A stretch of DNA of 64,000 nt from Alloiococcus sp035301245 (GCA_035301245.1 DATGUS010000072.1:1-64000); one strand, 5' to 3'. Positions 8,029 through 17,782 are shown, counted from the first letter of the stretch. The notes: generated from the sequence alone by a model not told the origin. Translations and numbers: made by a program.

Positions 8029-9326
8029 TCAGTTCACTATTTCGTTAGCTAGCAGTTGATCTAAACGTCGTCGTCAAGCGACAAGTCGATGTTTTTCACC
8101 TTCAACAAATACAACTGCTGGTTTTAATATTTAATTATATTATATGCCATAGAATAATGGTATGCTCCCGTAGATAGAACAGCGATTTTATCATTCACTT
8201 TTAAGTTTTTCGGTAAGTGTTTGTTTTTACCGATGATATCCCCGCTCTCACAAAGTTTACCAACTATATGCATCGGTACATATTCTGAATTAAGATCTTT
8301 CATGATTGGCAAAATCGTGTATTCAGCTCCATAAAGGGCAGTTCTAATATGATCACTCATCCCGCCATCAACAGAGACATAAGGTGTTAAATCGGGTATA
8401 TTTTTGATGGTACCAACTTCATAAATAGTTACAGCAAGATCGCCAATAAGTGACCTACCTGGTTCAATCCCAATTATAGGTATATTTATTTTTAAGTCTT
8501 GACAAACTTTCTTAATACTTGAACTTAATTCTCGGATACCTTCTCTAACTTGAAAAGGCTCATCATTTTCTACATATCTAATATTAAACCCACCACCAAC
8601 ATTTAAATGATTCAAGGCTATCTGTTTTTCTACTGACCAATTTAAGATATAATTAGCTGTCTTTTGCAGTAATTCTGGATTTTTTATCTGTGAACCCAAA
8701 TGAAAATGAATACCAATAAATTTTAAATGGGTTGATTGTTGTATGCGAATGATAGCTTCTTCAGCCAGTCCTTTGTTTAATGAGAAACCAAATTTACTAT
8801 CCTCTTGACTCGTTTGAATAAATTGATGTGTGTTTGCCGTAACGCTAGGATTCAAACGAATCATCACATCGACTTTGGATTTTGCTAATCGGTCGAGTCG
8901 CTTTATTTCATCAAATGAATCAACGACAAAATAGCCTATGCCCAATTCTAAAGCATATTTTATTTCTTCTTCTGTTTTGTTATTTCCATGAAAATGAATA
9001 CGTTCTGATGGAAAGCCTGCTTGATGTGCCATATACAATTCACCTAAGGAAACAACATCAAGATCTAAATTATGTTTAGCCGCTAATTTTAGCATTTGAA
9101 TATTACTGACGGCCTTCGATGTATAAGAAATAGCGTAATGGTCCTTTAAGACATCTTCAGCCTTAATCTTTAATCTTTCTTGAAATCCTAAGTGAAAATC
9201 ATTTATTCTTCGTTTCATCAATTGCTCATTGTAAACAATTAGTAGGGTACCATATTGTTTTGCTAAATCATCTAACACTAAATCTTCCATCATTAGTGCT
9301 TGATTTTCATTATAAAAAACAGGCAT
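8029..9326 (-). pseudogene. lysA: diaminopimelate decarboxylase, 3' end destroyed
   Basis: LysA makes lysine from meso-diaminopimelate with pyridoxal phosphate. The open frame (8124-9326, 400 residues) keeps YTSKAV with the cofactor Lys at residue 71, DVVSLGELY, HFHLGSQI, GGGF, EPGRSL and the active-site CESGD. It then ends in SMAYNIIKY. Downstream DNA still encodes the missing tail in another frame: KPAVVFVEGEKHRLVA, a TGA at 8074-8076, then RRRLDQLLANEIVN and a stop at 8029-8031. A second stop (TAA, 8131-8133) lies in that frame. So there is one frameshift near 8130-8145 plus two nonsense codons. GTP near residue 27 has become GTL. No other lysine gene is nearby. Residual activity cannot be excluded. 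Confidence 0.85.
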
Positions 9327-9401
9327 GATGCGCCGCCTTCTTTATATCTTATGTTAATGTTAAGTAAGTACTCGGTGCACCTTTTAATTAAATATAGAAG
9401 T

Positions 9402-9440
9402 AAAAACACCTTAGTTCAATATTTAAACTAAGGTGCTTTT
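9402..9440 (-). terminator. terminator after yrzB (DUF1292)
   Basis: A 10-bp perfect stem (CACCTTAGTT at 9407-9416, AACTAAGGTG at 9426-9435) is followed on the minus strand by TTTTTA. It ends the ireB-ruvX-yrzB unit and separates it from lysA. Confidence 0.8.
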
Positions 9441-9459
9441 CATATGTTTAAGAAAAGAA

Positions 9460-9780
9460 TTACTCCTCTTCTTCTTCCACAAATGTGTTTAGAACCTCTT
9501 CAATCATATCCCATTCTTCTTCAGTTTCAATTGGATATAATTGACCTTCTAAGCCGCCATCTTCTTCTTTGTACGCAAAAGCATGTAATTCTACTTCAGA
9601 TTCTTCTTCCGATGCAGCTGGGAATACTAAAACATATGATTTATCAAATTCTTCAGATTCAAAAGTAAATAAAATTTCATATAATTCTTCATTACCTTCT
9701 TCATCGATCAATGTAATGTATTCATGGTTGTGATCGTGGTCATGATCGTGATCATGATTTTGATTTAATTCATCAGTCAT
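9460..9780 (-). CDS. yrzB: DUF1292 (YrzB family) acidic protein
   Basis: Small acidic protein of unknown function found after ruvX in most Firmicutes. The DUF1292 core reads EYITLIDEEGNEELYEILFTF and continues to EEEWDMIEEVLNTF. Before it lies an unusual run of alternating His and Asp (residues 9-18), which looks able to bind metal. The C-terminus is a run of Glu. The ribosome site GAGG lies before the ATG, 10 bases after the ruvX stop, so it is the last gene of ireB-ruvX-yrzB. The family is clear; the function is unknown. Confidence 0.88.
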   Translation of the reverse strand: MTDELNQNHDHDHDHDHNHEYITLIDEEGNEELYEILFTFESEEFDKSYVLVFPAASEEESEVELHAFAYKEEDGGLEGQLYPIETEEEWDMIEEVLNTFVEEEEE

Positions 9781-9790
9781 CTAGTTTTCC

Positions 9791-10210
9791 TCATTTCTGT
9801 TTATCAATATAAGTTTGTAAAATCATTTGTGCTGCTAGCTTATCAACAACAGCTTTACGTTTTCGACGAGAAACATCGCCTTCTTCAATCATCATGCGAT
9901 TAACTTGCATAGTGGTCAAACGTTCGTCTTGGTACACCACTGGCAAACCAAATAATTCTTCCAATTTCTCACCATATGCCATGGAAGATTCAGCACGTTC
10001 ACCGAGCGTTCCGTTCATATTTTTAGGTAATCCAATAACAAATGATTCAACATTATACTCTTCTACTAATTCACTCATTCGTTGTAAACCAAATTGTTCT
10101 TTGTGCTCATTAATTTGAATAATTTCGAGTCCTTGGGCAGTCCACCCTAATGGATCTGTAATCGCTACTCCGACTGTTTTAGACCCGACATCTAATCCCA
10201 TAATTCGCAT
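9791..10210 (-). CDS. ruvX: Holliday-junction resolvase-like protein YqgF/RuvX
   Basis: RNase H-fold nuclease family, linked in different bacteria to Holliday junction resolution and to 16S rRNA 5' maturation. It begins MRIMGLDVGSKTVGVAITD, with the first catalytic Asp, and continues GLPKNMNGTLGERAESS, DERLTT and a C-terminal VDKLAAQMILQ. At 139 residues it is standard. I start at the ATG at 10210 because homologues begin there; a TTG two codons earlier overlaps the ireB stop and is also possible. There is no good ribosome site, so translation probably couples to ireB. Confidence 0.93.
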   Translation of the reverse strand: MRIMGLDVGSKTVGVAITDPLGWTAQGLEIIQINEHKEQFGLQRMSELVEEYNVESFVIGLPKNMNGTLGERAESSMAYGEKLEELFGLPVVYQDERLTTMQVNRMMIEEGDVSRRKRKAVVDKLAAQMILQTYIDKQK

Positions 10211-10212
10211 TA

Positions 10213-10476
10213 TCAATGGTTATCCATATAAAAAGTAATTAGTTCTTCTAAAATCTCATCACGTTCATGCCGTTTGATTAGATTTCGTGAGTCATTATGA
10301 CGAGGAATGTACGCTGGATCCCCCGAAAGTAAATACCCGACAATTTGATTGATTGGGTTATACCCTTTTTCCTCTAAAGAGTTGTATACGGTTTTTAAAG
10401 TTTCACTAACTTCTTGTTCACCGTCAAACTCAAAGTTAAATCGCATTGTGTGGTCATTCTGATCATGATTAGACAT
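10213..10476 (-). CDS. ireB: IreB family regulatory phosphoprotein (UPF0297)
   Basis: Small protein that in Enterococcus is phosphorylated by the membrane Ser/Thr kinase IreK and lowers cephalosporin resistance; the same role here is inferred. It has 87 residues, with Thr residues near the N-terminus (DHTMRFNFE) and the conserved VYNSLEEKGYNPINQIVGYLLSGDPAYI. An AGGAGG ribosome site lies 6 bases before the ATG. It is the first gene of ireB-ruvX-yrzB and has a promoter directly upstream. The order alaS-ireB-ruvX-yrzB is the same as in Bacillus. Confidence 0.95.
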   Translation of the reverse strand: MSNHDQNDHTMRFNFEFDGEQEVSETLKTVYNSLEEKGYNPINQIVGYLLSGDPAYIPRHNDSRNLIKRHERDEILEELITFYMDNH

Positions 10477-10513
10477 ACGACATCCTCCTACTCATATTAT
10501 CTCACTACTGTAC

Positions 10514-10542
10514 ATCTTACTAAAAAACAAGATATATCACAA
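10514..10542 (-). promoter_or_regulatory. promoter of ireB-ruvX-yrzB
   Basis: Minus strand: TTGTGA (10542-10537), a 17-base spacer and TAAGAT (10519-10514), between the alaS stop and ireB. No terminator is seen after alaS, so readthrough from alaS is also likely. Confidence 0.5.
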
Positions 10543-10556
10543 CACTTTATACTTTA

Positions 10557-13196
10557 CTATAACTGATTTTCTAACCAGGCTCTCGCTTCTGCCAATGCTT
10601 CCTTCAGTCCTTCAGAGTAACTACCTCCTGCTTGAGCAAGATCTGGACGGCCACCACCGCCACCTTTTACATATTGTGTAATGTGTTTAATTAAGTCACC
10701 AGCTTTAATTCCTTGTTTAATTACAGAGTCTTTACATGCAACGATCAAGTTGACTTTATCACCATTTTTAAGACCTAAAACTAAGACATCAGAGTAATCT
10801 TGTTCTTTCCATTTATCCGCTAATTGTCTTAGTTGTCCCATATCTTTTACTGATACTTCTTCAGCAATTAAGCGAATATCATGAATGGTTTGAACATTTC
10901 CAAAAACATTTTCAGCTTGTTCATTTGCAAATTTAGCATTCAATGATTCATTTTCTTGTTCTAAATCTTTTATTTGATGAGTTAAACTATTAATACGTTC
11001 AGGTACTTTTTCAACCGTTTGGGCATTAGTTAAGTGTTGAACTTCATCTAAGATATGAATTTTATCTTCATACCACTGATATGCAGCACGACTTGTTAGC
11101 GCAATGATACGACGAGTTCCTGCACCAATGCCTGATTCACTTTGAATCTTGAATAGACCGATATCACCAGTTGAATTAACGTGTGTTCCTCCACATAATT
11201 CTTTCGAATAGTCATTAATGGTGACCACGCGAACGACATCTCCGTATTTTTCACCAAATAATGCTGTTGCACCCATTTGTTTGGCAGATTTAATATCTGT
11301 AACCACTGTATTTAACTGAATATTATCCCATATTTTTTGATTAATAATGCGCTCAATTTGAATTAATTCATTATCAGTTACTGGTGAGAAGTGTGTGAAG
11401 TCAAATCGTAAAAGATTTTCATTCACCAATGACCCTGCCTGATTTACATGATCTCCCAGTACATCTTTTAAGGCTTGATGAAGTAAGTGAGTCGCCGTGT
11501 GATTCTTTTCAATTAAACGGCGACGTTCTGAATCTACTGTCAATTGGTAAACCTCACCAACTTGAAGTGGTTTAACGATTTCAACTTCATGCAAGTGTTG
11601 ATCAGCGGGTCCTGGTTTTACGTTAGTCACATGTGCAACAACTTGACCAGTCATATCACGAATAGATCCCCTGTCACCAACTTGTCCTCCTTTTTCAGCA
11701 TAGAAAGGAGTAACATTAAAGATTAAACGAGCGTTTCCGAAATCAATCTCTTTAACTACTTCAGTATCTGTCACAATAGTCATTAATTTACTTTGTCTAT
11801 CAATTTCACTGTAACCACTGAACTCATCTTCAACATCTAAGCTAGTTAATAAATCAGATTGAATAGACATCGATTGTTCGTTGCTTCTCGCTGAACGTGC
11901 ACGTTCTTTTTGTTTATTCATCTCTTCATCAAATGCGTCATAGTCCACAGCAATATCTTGTTCATTGGCAATTTCTTCGGTTAGCTCAATTGGGAAACCG
12001 AATGTGTCATATAGCTGAAAAGCATCCGCACCAGAAATTATTTTTTCACCGCGTTCATTTAAGTTTTTGATAACTTTATCTAACTGTTCTGAACCTTCAT
12101 GGAGTGTTTCAAAGAATCGTTTTTCTTCATTTAAAATAATTTTCTTCACTAAATCTGCTTTTTCAACAACTTCAGGGTAATATTCAGCTGTAATTTGACC
12201 GACTACATCTACTAATTTGTTTAAGAACGGTTTATAAATGCCTAAACGACGTCCATGCATCACTGCACGACGAATTAAGCGACGTAAAACGTAACCGCGC
12301 CCTTCATTCGATGGCAACGCGCCGTCTGCTATCGCAAAACTAACTGCTCTAACATGGTCAGCGATAACCTTAAAACTCATCTTCAAGTTCTCATCAACAT
12401 AATTCTGACCAGAAATAGTCTCTACAGTTTTAATAATTGGCATAAAGAGATCTGTCTCAAAGTTAGTTGGTGCATCTTGAACAATTGACAACATACGCTC
12501 TAATCCCATGCCCGTATCAATGTTTTGGTTCGGTAAGTCTTCATACGTGCCGTCTGGTAAATGGTTAAATTGTGAGAATACTAAGTTCCAAATCTCTAAC
12601 CAACGACTATTTTCGCCTCCAGGGTAATTCTCTTCTTCAGGAAGATCATCTTCAAGATACTCAGGTCCACGGTCGTAAAAAATTTCAGTATTTGGTCCAG
12701 ACGGGCCTTCACCAATATCCCAAAAGTTACCTTCTTCTTTTATAATATGATCTTCTGGTAAACCAACGACTTCATGCCAAATACGGTATGCTTCTTTATC
12801 ATCTGGATAAATAGTGACATAAAGTAACTCTGGATCAATCGCCATCCATTTTTCATCTGTTAAAAATTCCCATGCCCAAACAATCGCTTCTTCTTTAAAG
12901 TATTCACCGATTGAGAAGTTACCTAGCATTTCAAATAGCGTATGGTGGCGTGCTGTTCTTCCGACGTTTTCAATATCATTAGTACGAATACTCTTTTGTG
13001 AGTTAGCAATTCTTGGATTATCAGGAGTGACGGTCCCATCAAAATATTTCTTTAATATTGCGACACCGGAGTTAATCCAGAGTAGTGACGGATCATCAAC
13101 CGGAATTAAAGATCCACTGGGTAGTATTTTATGATTCTTTTGTTCAAAAAAATCTAAAAATAATTGTCTAAGTTCATTACCTGTTAAATATTTCAT
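10557..13196 (-). CDS. alaS: alanyl-tRNA synthetase
   Basis: Charges tRNA-Ala with alanine. At 879 residues it is full length. The class II catalytic core has ARHHTLFEMLGNFSIGEYF and GMGLERM. The editing domain has HTATHLLHQALKDVLG and CGGTHVNSTGDIG, with zinc-binding residues. The C-terminal DHHA1 part contains GGGGGRPDLAQAGG. Expression is controlled by a T-box leader directly upstream, which senses uncharged tRNA-Ala. It runs into ireB with no clear terminator. Identity is certain. Confidence 0.98.
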   Translation of the reverse strand: MKYLTGNELRQLFLDFFEQKNHKILPSGSLIPVDDPSLLWINSGVAILKKYFDGTVTPDNPRIANSQKSIRTNDIENVGRTARHHTLFEMLGNFSIGEYFKEEAIVWAWEFLTDEKWMAIDPELLYVTIYPDDKEAYRIWHEVVGLPEDHIIKEEGNFWDIGEGPSGPNTEIFYDRGPEYLEDDLPEEENYPGGENSRWLEIWNLVFSQFNHLPDGTYEDLPNQNIDTGMGLERMLSIVQDAPTNFETDLFMPIIKTVETISGQNYVDENLKMSFKVIADHVRAVSFAIADGALPSNEGRGYVLRRLIRRAVMHGRRLGIYKPFLNKLVDVVGQITAEYYPEVVEKADLVKKIILNEEKRFFETLHEGSEQLDKVIKNLNERGEKIISGADAFQLYDTFGFPIELTEEIANEQDIAVDYDAFDEEMNKQKERARSARSNEQSMSIQSDLLTSLDVEDEFSGYSEIDRQSKLMTIVTDTEVVKEIDFGNARLIFNVTPFYAEKGGQVGDRGSIRDMTGQVVAHVTNVKPGPADQHLHEVEIVKPLQVGEVYQLTVDSERRRLIEKNHTATHLLHQALKDVLGDHVNQAGSLVNENLLRFDFTHFSPVTDNELIQIERIINQKIWDNIQLNTVVTDIKSAKQMGATALFGEKYGDVVRVVTINDYSKELCGGTHVNSTGDIGLFKIQSESGIGAGTRRIIALTSRAAYQWYEDKIHILDEVQHLTNAQTVEKVPERINSLTHQIKDLEQENESLNAKFANEQAENVFGNVQTIHDIRLIAEEVSVKDMGQLRQLADKWKEQDYSDVLVLGLKNGDKVNLIVACKDSVIKQGIKAGDLIKHITQYVKGGGGGRPDLAQAGGSYSEGLKEALAEARAWLENQL

Positions 13197-13221
13197 GATT
13201 CTCCAACTTTCTTATAAAATA

Positions 13222-13440
13222 AAAAACAATATTACTGCAACAAGGGCGTTACATCGCGGTACCACCTTGCTTTCAATAATATTGTTCTCGCATTATTACA
13301 TCTTTAAGCTCGATAACGTTAAGCAAACGGTTCAATTTCTTAAACATAGGCCAAAGGGAGCATAATGGTTTTCCTACCGTGTTTCGCACCTTCCAACACG
13401 TCTCTTGAGTTAGTCCAACTCATTACATATCCTTAATCAT
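13222..13440 (-). promoter_or_regulatory. T-box leader of alaS
   Basis: The minus strand carries the T-box sequence AAGGTGGTACCGCG (13268-13255), whose loop pairs with the free end of uncharged tRNA. A terminator hairpin follows, made of AACAATATTATTG-type and CAGTAATATTGTT-type arms, then six T (13227-13222). Upstream lies a long stem-I region; an Ala codon GCT at 13361-13359 is my candidate specifier, though the fold is not proved. The downstream gene is alaS, which fits. Confidence 0.9.
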
Positions 13441-13474
13441 TTTAAATATACCTAGTTTTTAATAAAATGTCAAT

Positions 13475-14386
13475 TTAATTCTCTTGATTGACGTACTCTT
13501 CAACAAAATGAGTATTCCCGTATGCTTCAAATTTATTAGCCAATGAGAAACCTCGACCCATAACTTCTGACGCACTCATTACGACAACGAATGCTTCTTC
13601 ATCATAAGATAAGATCATTTCTTTTAGATATGGGAATTCTCGTTCTGGAATCACACACATGAGCATATCTCTTGTTTCGTCACCAAGTCCACCTCGAATG
13701 CCAATATTCGTAACGCCACGGCCAATCGTATTCATAATCATACGTTTAATATGATCCGATTCTTGTGAGATGATAAGTACGTTTTTATGTTGGTTAAGAC
13801 CCACTTGAGTCATATCGATTGCACGTGCTGTAATATACAAGTTAATTAAACCGTACATAATTATTTCTGCATTAAATGTAATCACAGAAAGGAAAACAAT
13901 ACTTCCATCAGCAATCAATGACCCTGTTCCTAGTGATAGACCAGTATATTTGTTTAAGATTTGAATCGGAATACTCGTGCCTCCGGTTGATGCTTTGGCA
14001 CGGTAAACAATCCCTAATCCTAAACCATTGATTAGACCACCAATAATCGTTGCTAAGAAAATATCATTAGTTATTGGTTCCCAATGACTGATTAATGAAA
14101 TAAAAAATGGCAGGGTTAAACTTCCTAAAATCGTTTTGTTCCCTGCTTCTTTACCTAAGAAAACATAAGCAACTATTAAAAGGGGAATATTAAATACGTA
14201 TTGGATAACAGCTGGTGACCAACCAGTTAAACTATTAATAATAATTGAGATACCTGTAATACCACCAGATACAATACTATTTGGCATTAAGAATACCTGG
14301 AAAGATACGGCAATAATAAAGGTTCCAAATAATATGTAAACATAATCGGAAATTGTAAAAGTATAGCGTTTTGCTAGTTCAATCAC
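13475..14386 (-). CDS. YitT family membrane protein (DUF2179 tail)
   Basis: Integral membrane protein of the YitT family; its substrate is not established. Five to six hydrophobic helices fill roughly residues 10-200, with conserved QVFLMPNSIVSGGITGISIII and SLGTGSLIADG. The cytoplasmic C-terminal DUF2179 domain follows (IGRGVTNIGIRGGLGDETRDMLMCVIPERE). The start is uncertain. AAGGA fits best with the GTG at 14386 (9 bases), while an ATG at 14392 is too close to it and the ATG at 14404 has no ribosome site. It is divergent from the lipid kinase gene, with a short shared upstream region. Confidence 0.85.
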   Translation of the reverse strand: MIELAKRYTFTISDYVYILFGTFIIAVSFQVFLMPNSIVSGGITGISIIINSLTGWSPAVIQYVFNIPLLIVAYVFLGKEAGNKTILGSLTLPFFISLISHWEPITNDIFLATIIGGLINGLGLGIVYRAKASTGGTSIPIQILNKYTGLSLGTGSLIADGSIVFLSVITFNAEIIMYGLINLYITARAIDMTQVGLNQHKNVLIISQESDHIKRMIMNTIGRGVTNIGIRGGLGDETRDMLMCVIPEREFPYLKEMILSYDEEAFVVVMSASEVMGRGFSLANKFEAYGNTHFVEEYVNQEN

Positions 14387-14467
14387 GTGCATTCTTCCTT
14401 TCATAAAAATCTTTTAAATATATAAATCTACAGTATAATGAGATTAGAATCGATAAGGAGTACAAAT

Positions 14468-15385
14468 ATGTCGTCCATAAAACAACACTACTATTTTATT
14501 GTAAACCCCTATGCAAGTAATGGATTAAAAGTATCAAAAAATCTAAATCAGCTCTTAGAAAAAACCAATTTAGATTATCAGTTAAAAGAAATCACAGAAC
14601 AAGTTAATATTAAAGATATTGTCACTGAATTACAACCCCATTTACAGGAAAATGATATTCTTGTATCGGTTGGTGGTGACGGAACTATTAGTGAAGTAGT
14701 CCAAGCAGCCAATGAACTAGGAATCCCCAATCCTATTGGTGTTATTCCTACTGGATCCGGAAATGATTTCGCAAGATTTCACGGTATCCCGACCAATCTT
14801 AAAGATGCTTTTCTCCATTTATTAACAATTAATAAATATTCTGAACAAGACATCATCTTAACAATGACTAATGAACAAAAGAAAAAATACGTCGTCAATA
14901 GTATCGGTGCTGGTATTGATGGTCGTGTCATCTTTAATTTACAAGAAAATCGTGGTTCAAAAAAAATAGGAAAGTTGGCTTATTTAATAGATGCTCTCAA
15001 ATCACTTTTCTCTCAAAGTTATTTTGATGCGGAAATCATCATCAATGGGCGTTCTCTAAAGATTTATCAAACTATTATTTTGCTATTTATGAACCATGGT
15101 AGTTTTGGTGGTGGCATTAATATTCATCCGAATACCCTCTCTTCTGATGGGTATATTGATATTATTTTTTCACATCACCTTTCCATATTTGACCAAATGA
15201 CCATTATTCCAAAGTTATTGATAAATCAATCACATATTAAACATCCTAAAATCTATACACTTAAAGCAAGAGAACTCACCGTCAACATTCACACCAATGA
15301 ATATTGGCAAGCTGACGGTGAATCCCTTAGTAATACTATTCAGTCTTATCATATGCAGACTAAAAAACAAAAATATTGGATTTAA
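14468..15385 (+). CDS. diacylglycerol kinase family lipid kinase
   Basis: Soluble lipid kinase of the DagK/YegS class, likely returning diacylglycerol released by lipoteichoic acid synthesis to phosphatidic acid. The catalytic domain shows NPYASNG, the GGDGT motif in VSVGGDGTISEVVQA, and IPTGSGNDFAR. The C-terminal beta-sandwich ends near WQADGE. I start at the ATG at 14468, since AAGGAG lies 7 bases before it. An earlier in-frame ATG at 14438 overlaps a TATAAT -10 box (14434-14439) and so should not be in the message. Its stop codon touches the recD2 stop with no base between. The exact lipid substrate is inferred. Confidence 0.88.
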   Translation: MSSIKQHYYFIVNPYASNGLKVSKNLNQLLEKTNLDYQLKEITEQVNIKDIVTELQPHLQENDILVSVGGDGTISEVVQAANELGIPNPIGVIPTGSGNDFARFHGIPTNLKDAFLHLLTINKYSEQDIILTMTNEQKKKYVVNSIGAGIDGRVIFNLQENRGSKKIGKLAYLIDALKSLFSQSYFDAEIIINGRSLKIYQTIILLFMNHGSFGGGINIHPNTLSSDGYIDIIFSHHLSIFDQMTIIPKLLINQSHIKHPKIYTLKARELTVNIHTNEYWQADGESLSNTIQSYHMQTKKQKYWI

Positions 15386-17782
15386 TTAATCATTGTAAGG
15401 GGTTATCCCTTCCATACCAATCATTGGATCAATCTTTAATGATTGAACGAGAGTTGGTGTGAGTACAAAGTCCTGTTGAGATATCTCATGCTTTTCGGGT
15501 AATGCCTCTTCAGGTTTTTTTGTGTTTATTTCTGTCACGGTAAATTCATCAAGATAAGACGTTAAACGTTCTTTGAGTGTTGTCTTTCTATCAGCCGTTC
15601 CACGAGTAATACAATGTTCAAACGCATCAATTGTTCCACATAGAATTAAATAATCACTAGCTCTTGTAATCGCTGTATAAAGTAAGTCTTTACGTAACAT
15701 ACGGTAATAGGCATGAGTTAGCGGTAAAATGACCATTTTATATTCGCTACCTTGCGCTTTATGGATTGAGCAACAATAAGACAGTGTAATCTTGTTCCAC
15801 TCACTTCTTATATATCGAACTTCATTGCCATCAAAATCGATCACTAATTCATCTGAATTCACTTCGGATTCTTTCGAAGGAATGATTCCGGTTATTTTTC
15901 CTATATCTCCATTAAAGACATTACGTTCCGGGTCATTTACTAAGTGCAACACCTTATCGTTAATGCGGTAGACTGTATCGATGTATTTGACTTCTTTTTT
16001 CGTTCCGTCATTTGGATTCATTAATCCTTGAACGACTTCATTTAATTTGTTAATACCTGCAGGGCCTTTATACATAGGTGCTAACACTTGAATGTCATCT
16101 GCTGTAAATCCCTTTTTAATCGCACTAGAAATAATTTGTTCAATCACATGAACGATATTTCCTGTTGACGATTGTAAAAATGATCGATCTGCTTTTTTCT
16201 CTAATAAATCATGAGGTAATTGATTATTTTTAATATGATGAGCTAACGGAATAATTGAGGAGTCATCCCCTTGACGGTAAATATCTACTAACTCAATCTG
16301 AGGTATCTCTTCACTTTCGATTAAGTCTTTAAGAACCTGACCAGGGCCTACAGAAGGTAATTGATCTTTATCTCCAACAAGAACAACTTGCATGGTTGAA
16401 GGAATTGATTTTAATAATTGATACGCTAACCAGGTATCCACCATTGACATCTCATCGATAATCAATAAGCTACCTTCTAAAGTCATTTCTGCATCCATCT
16501 CTTCACTATCTGCCGTTAAACCTAACAGTCGGTGAATTGTTGATGCTGGAAAGCCCGTTGTCTCACTCATCCGCTTAGCAGCTCTTCCCGTAGGAGCTGC
16601 CATTAAGATTGGGAAAGCATCATCTTTATAAGCATGAATGTCAAGTGATAGATCATGCATCTGTGCATAAAGTTGAATTAAGCCATTTAATACGGTTGTT
16701 TTTCCTGTTCCTGGTCCACCAGTTAAAATAAAAATGGGCGACTGTATGGCTTTTATAATTGCTTCTCGCTGTGAATCACCATACTTAATATCATTAGACT
16801 CTTCTAATTTATTTAAGCCTTCTTTTAAATCCTCAATCTCAAAAGAATCAACGGTCATGCGCTTAATTTTTTCAATCGCATTTACCATTCCCCACTCCGA
16901 AGCATACAGAGATGGTAAATAAAAACGGTCTTCATCTTGAATAATCATTTGTAGTTCGACCATTTCAATCATCTTATCCGCTAATAACGACGGTTCTATA
17001 ATAAAGGGCTTGCTGTCTTCTAATAAAGAAATGGTTTCTCTTAACAATTCTTCACTGGTGATATAAGTGTCGCCTTCACTCATACACTTTTCATTTAATG
17101 TATGGATAACCCCGGCATAAAGTCGCTCTGGGGCATTTTCTTGAATACCAATTTCCGTAGCAATACGGTCCGCTCGGTGAAAACCGATACTTTGAATATC
17201 GTAAATCAATTGATAAGGATTGGTCTGAACAACTTCCAAGGCTCGTTCTTCATAAAAAGAATAAATACGATAAGCTAGCTCACTGCTAATCCCATATTGA
17301 TTTAACGTTAGAATTGTTTTTTGAATACCTCTCTCTAGATCAAGCACTCTTTTGATTGTATCTCTTTTCTTTTTATTTAATCCTGGAACTTCCTTTAACA
17401 CATTTGGGTTTTCTAAAATGGTATCTAGACAATTGACTCCTAATGTATCCACAACTTTTTCAGCTGTCTTGGGGCCAATCCCTTTAAATTTGGAACTAGA
17501 TAAGTAAGTAACGACTGCTTCTTCGGTCGACGGCTGAACATCAATGTATCTAGTTGCTGAGAACTGGAGGCCATACCTTGGATGTTCTTTTAATTCTCCA
17601 AAAAATTCATAGGTTTCGTCTTCTTGAATTTGACCAAAATTACCTACAACGACAATTTCTTCTTCATTGTAGAGTGAATCAGTCTCTTCAATTAATATTT
17701 TCATTACTTTGTAATAGTTACTAGGATTAGAGAAGAAGATGGCTAGCACCTTACCTTTAACATATGATTCTTTTTCTTCCAC
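15386..17782 (-). CDS. recD2: RecD2-type 5'-3' DNA helicase
   Basis: ATP-driven helicase of the RecD2 (RecD-like) class, which acts in DNA repair without RecBC. At 798 residues it has the long N-terminal region with helix-hairpin-helix repeats (KFKGIGPKTAEKVVD). Helicase motifs follow: Walker A GGPGTGKTTVLNG, Walker B LLIIDEMSMVDTW, GDKDQLPSVGPGQVL, SYCCSIHKAQGSEYK and YTAITRA. The start is GTG with GGAGG in front. It converges on the lipid kinase gene with abutting stop codons and no terminator between them. mnmA lies upstream, as in many Firmicutes. Confidence 0.94.
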   Translation of the reverse strand: MEEKESYVKGKVLAIFFSNPSNYYKVMKILIEETDSLYNEEEIVVVGNFGQIQEDETYEFFGELKEHPRYGLQFSATRYIDVQPSTEEAVVTYLSSSKFKGIGPKTAEKVVDTLGVNCLDTILENPNVLKEVPGLNKKKRDTIKRVLDLERGIQKTILTLNQYGISSELAYRIYSFYEERALEVVQTNPYQLIYDIQSIGFHRADRIATEIGIQENAPERLYAGVIHTLNEKCMSEGDTYITSEELLRETISLLEDSKPFIIEPSLLADKMIEMVELQMIIQDEDRFYLPSLYASEWGMVNAIEKIKRMTVDSFEIEDLKEGLNKLEESNDIKYGDSQREAIIKAIQSPIFILTGGPGTGKTTVLNGLIQLYAQMHDLSLDIHAYKDDAFPILMAAPTGRAAKRMSETTGFPASTIHRLLGLTADSEEMDAEMTLEGSLLIIDEMSMVDTWLAYQLLKSIPSTMQVVLVGDKDQLPSVGPGQVLKDLIESEEIPQIELVDIYRQGDDSSIIPLAHHIKNNQLPHDLLEKKADRSFLQSSTGNIVHVIEQIISSAIKKGFTADDIQVLAPMYKGPAGINKLNEVVQGLMNPNDGTKKEVKYIDTVYRINDKVLHLVNDPERNVFNGDIGKITGIIPSKESEVNSDELVIDFDGNEVRYIRSEWNKITLSYCCSIHKAQGSEYKMVILPLTHAYYRMLRKDLLYTAITRASDYLILCGTIDAFEHCITRGTADRKTTLKERLTSYLDEFTVTEINTKKPEEALPEKHEISQQDFVLTPTLVQSLKIDPMIGMEGITPYND

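Noticed and set aside
9710..9765. Tandem GATCATG-like DNA repeat as a CRISPR or intergenic repeat
   Set aside because: It is coding DNA for the His-Asp run of the DUF1292 protein, with no spacers.
14438..14467. ATG at 14438 as the start of the lipid kinase
   Set aside because: It overlaps a TATAAT -10 box and has no ribosome site, whereas the ATG at 14468 has AAGGAG 7 bases before it.
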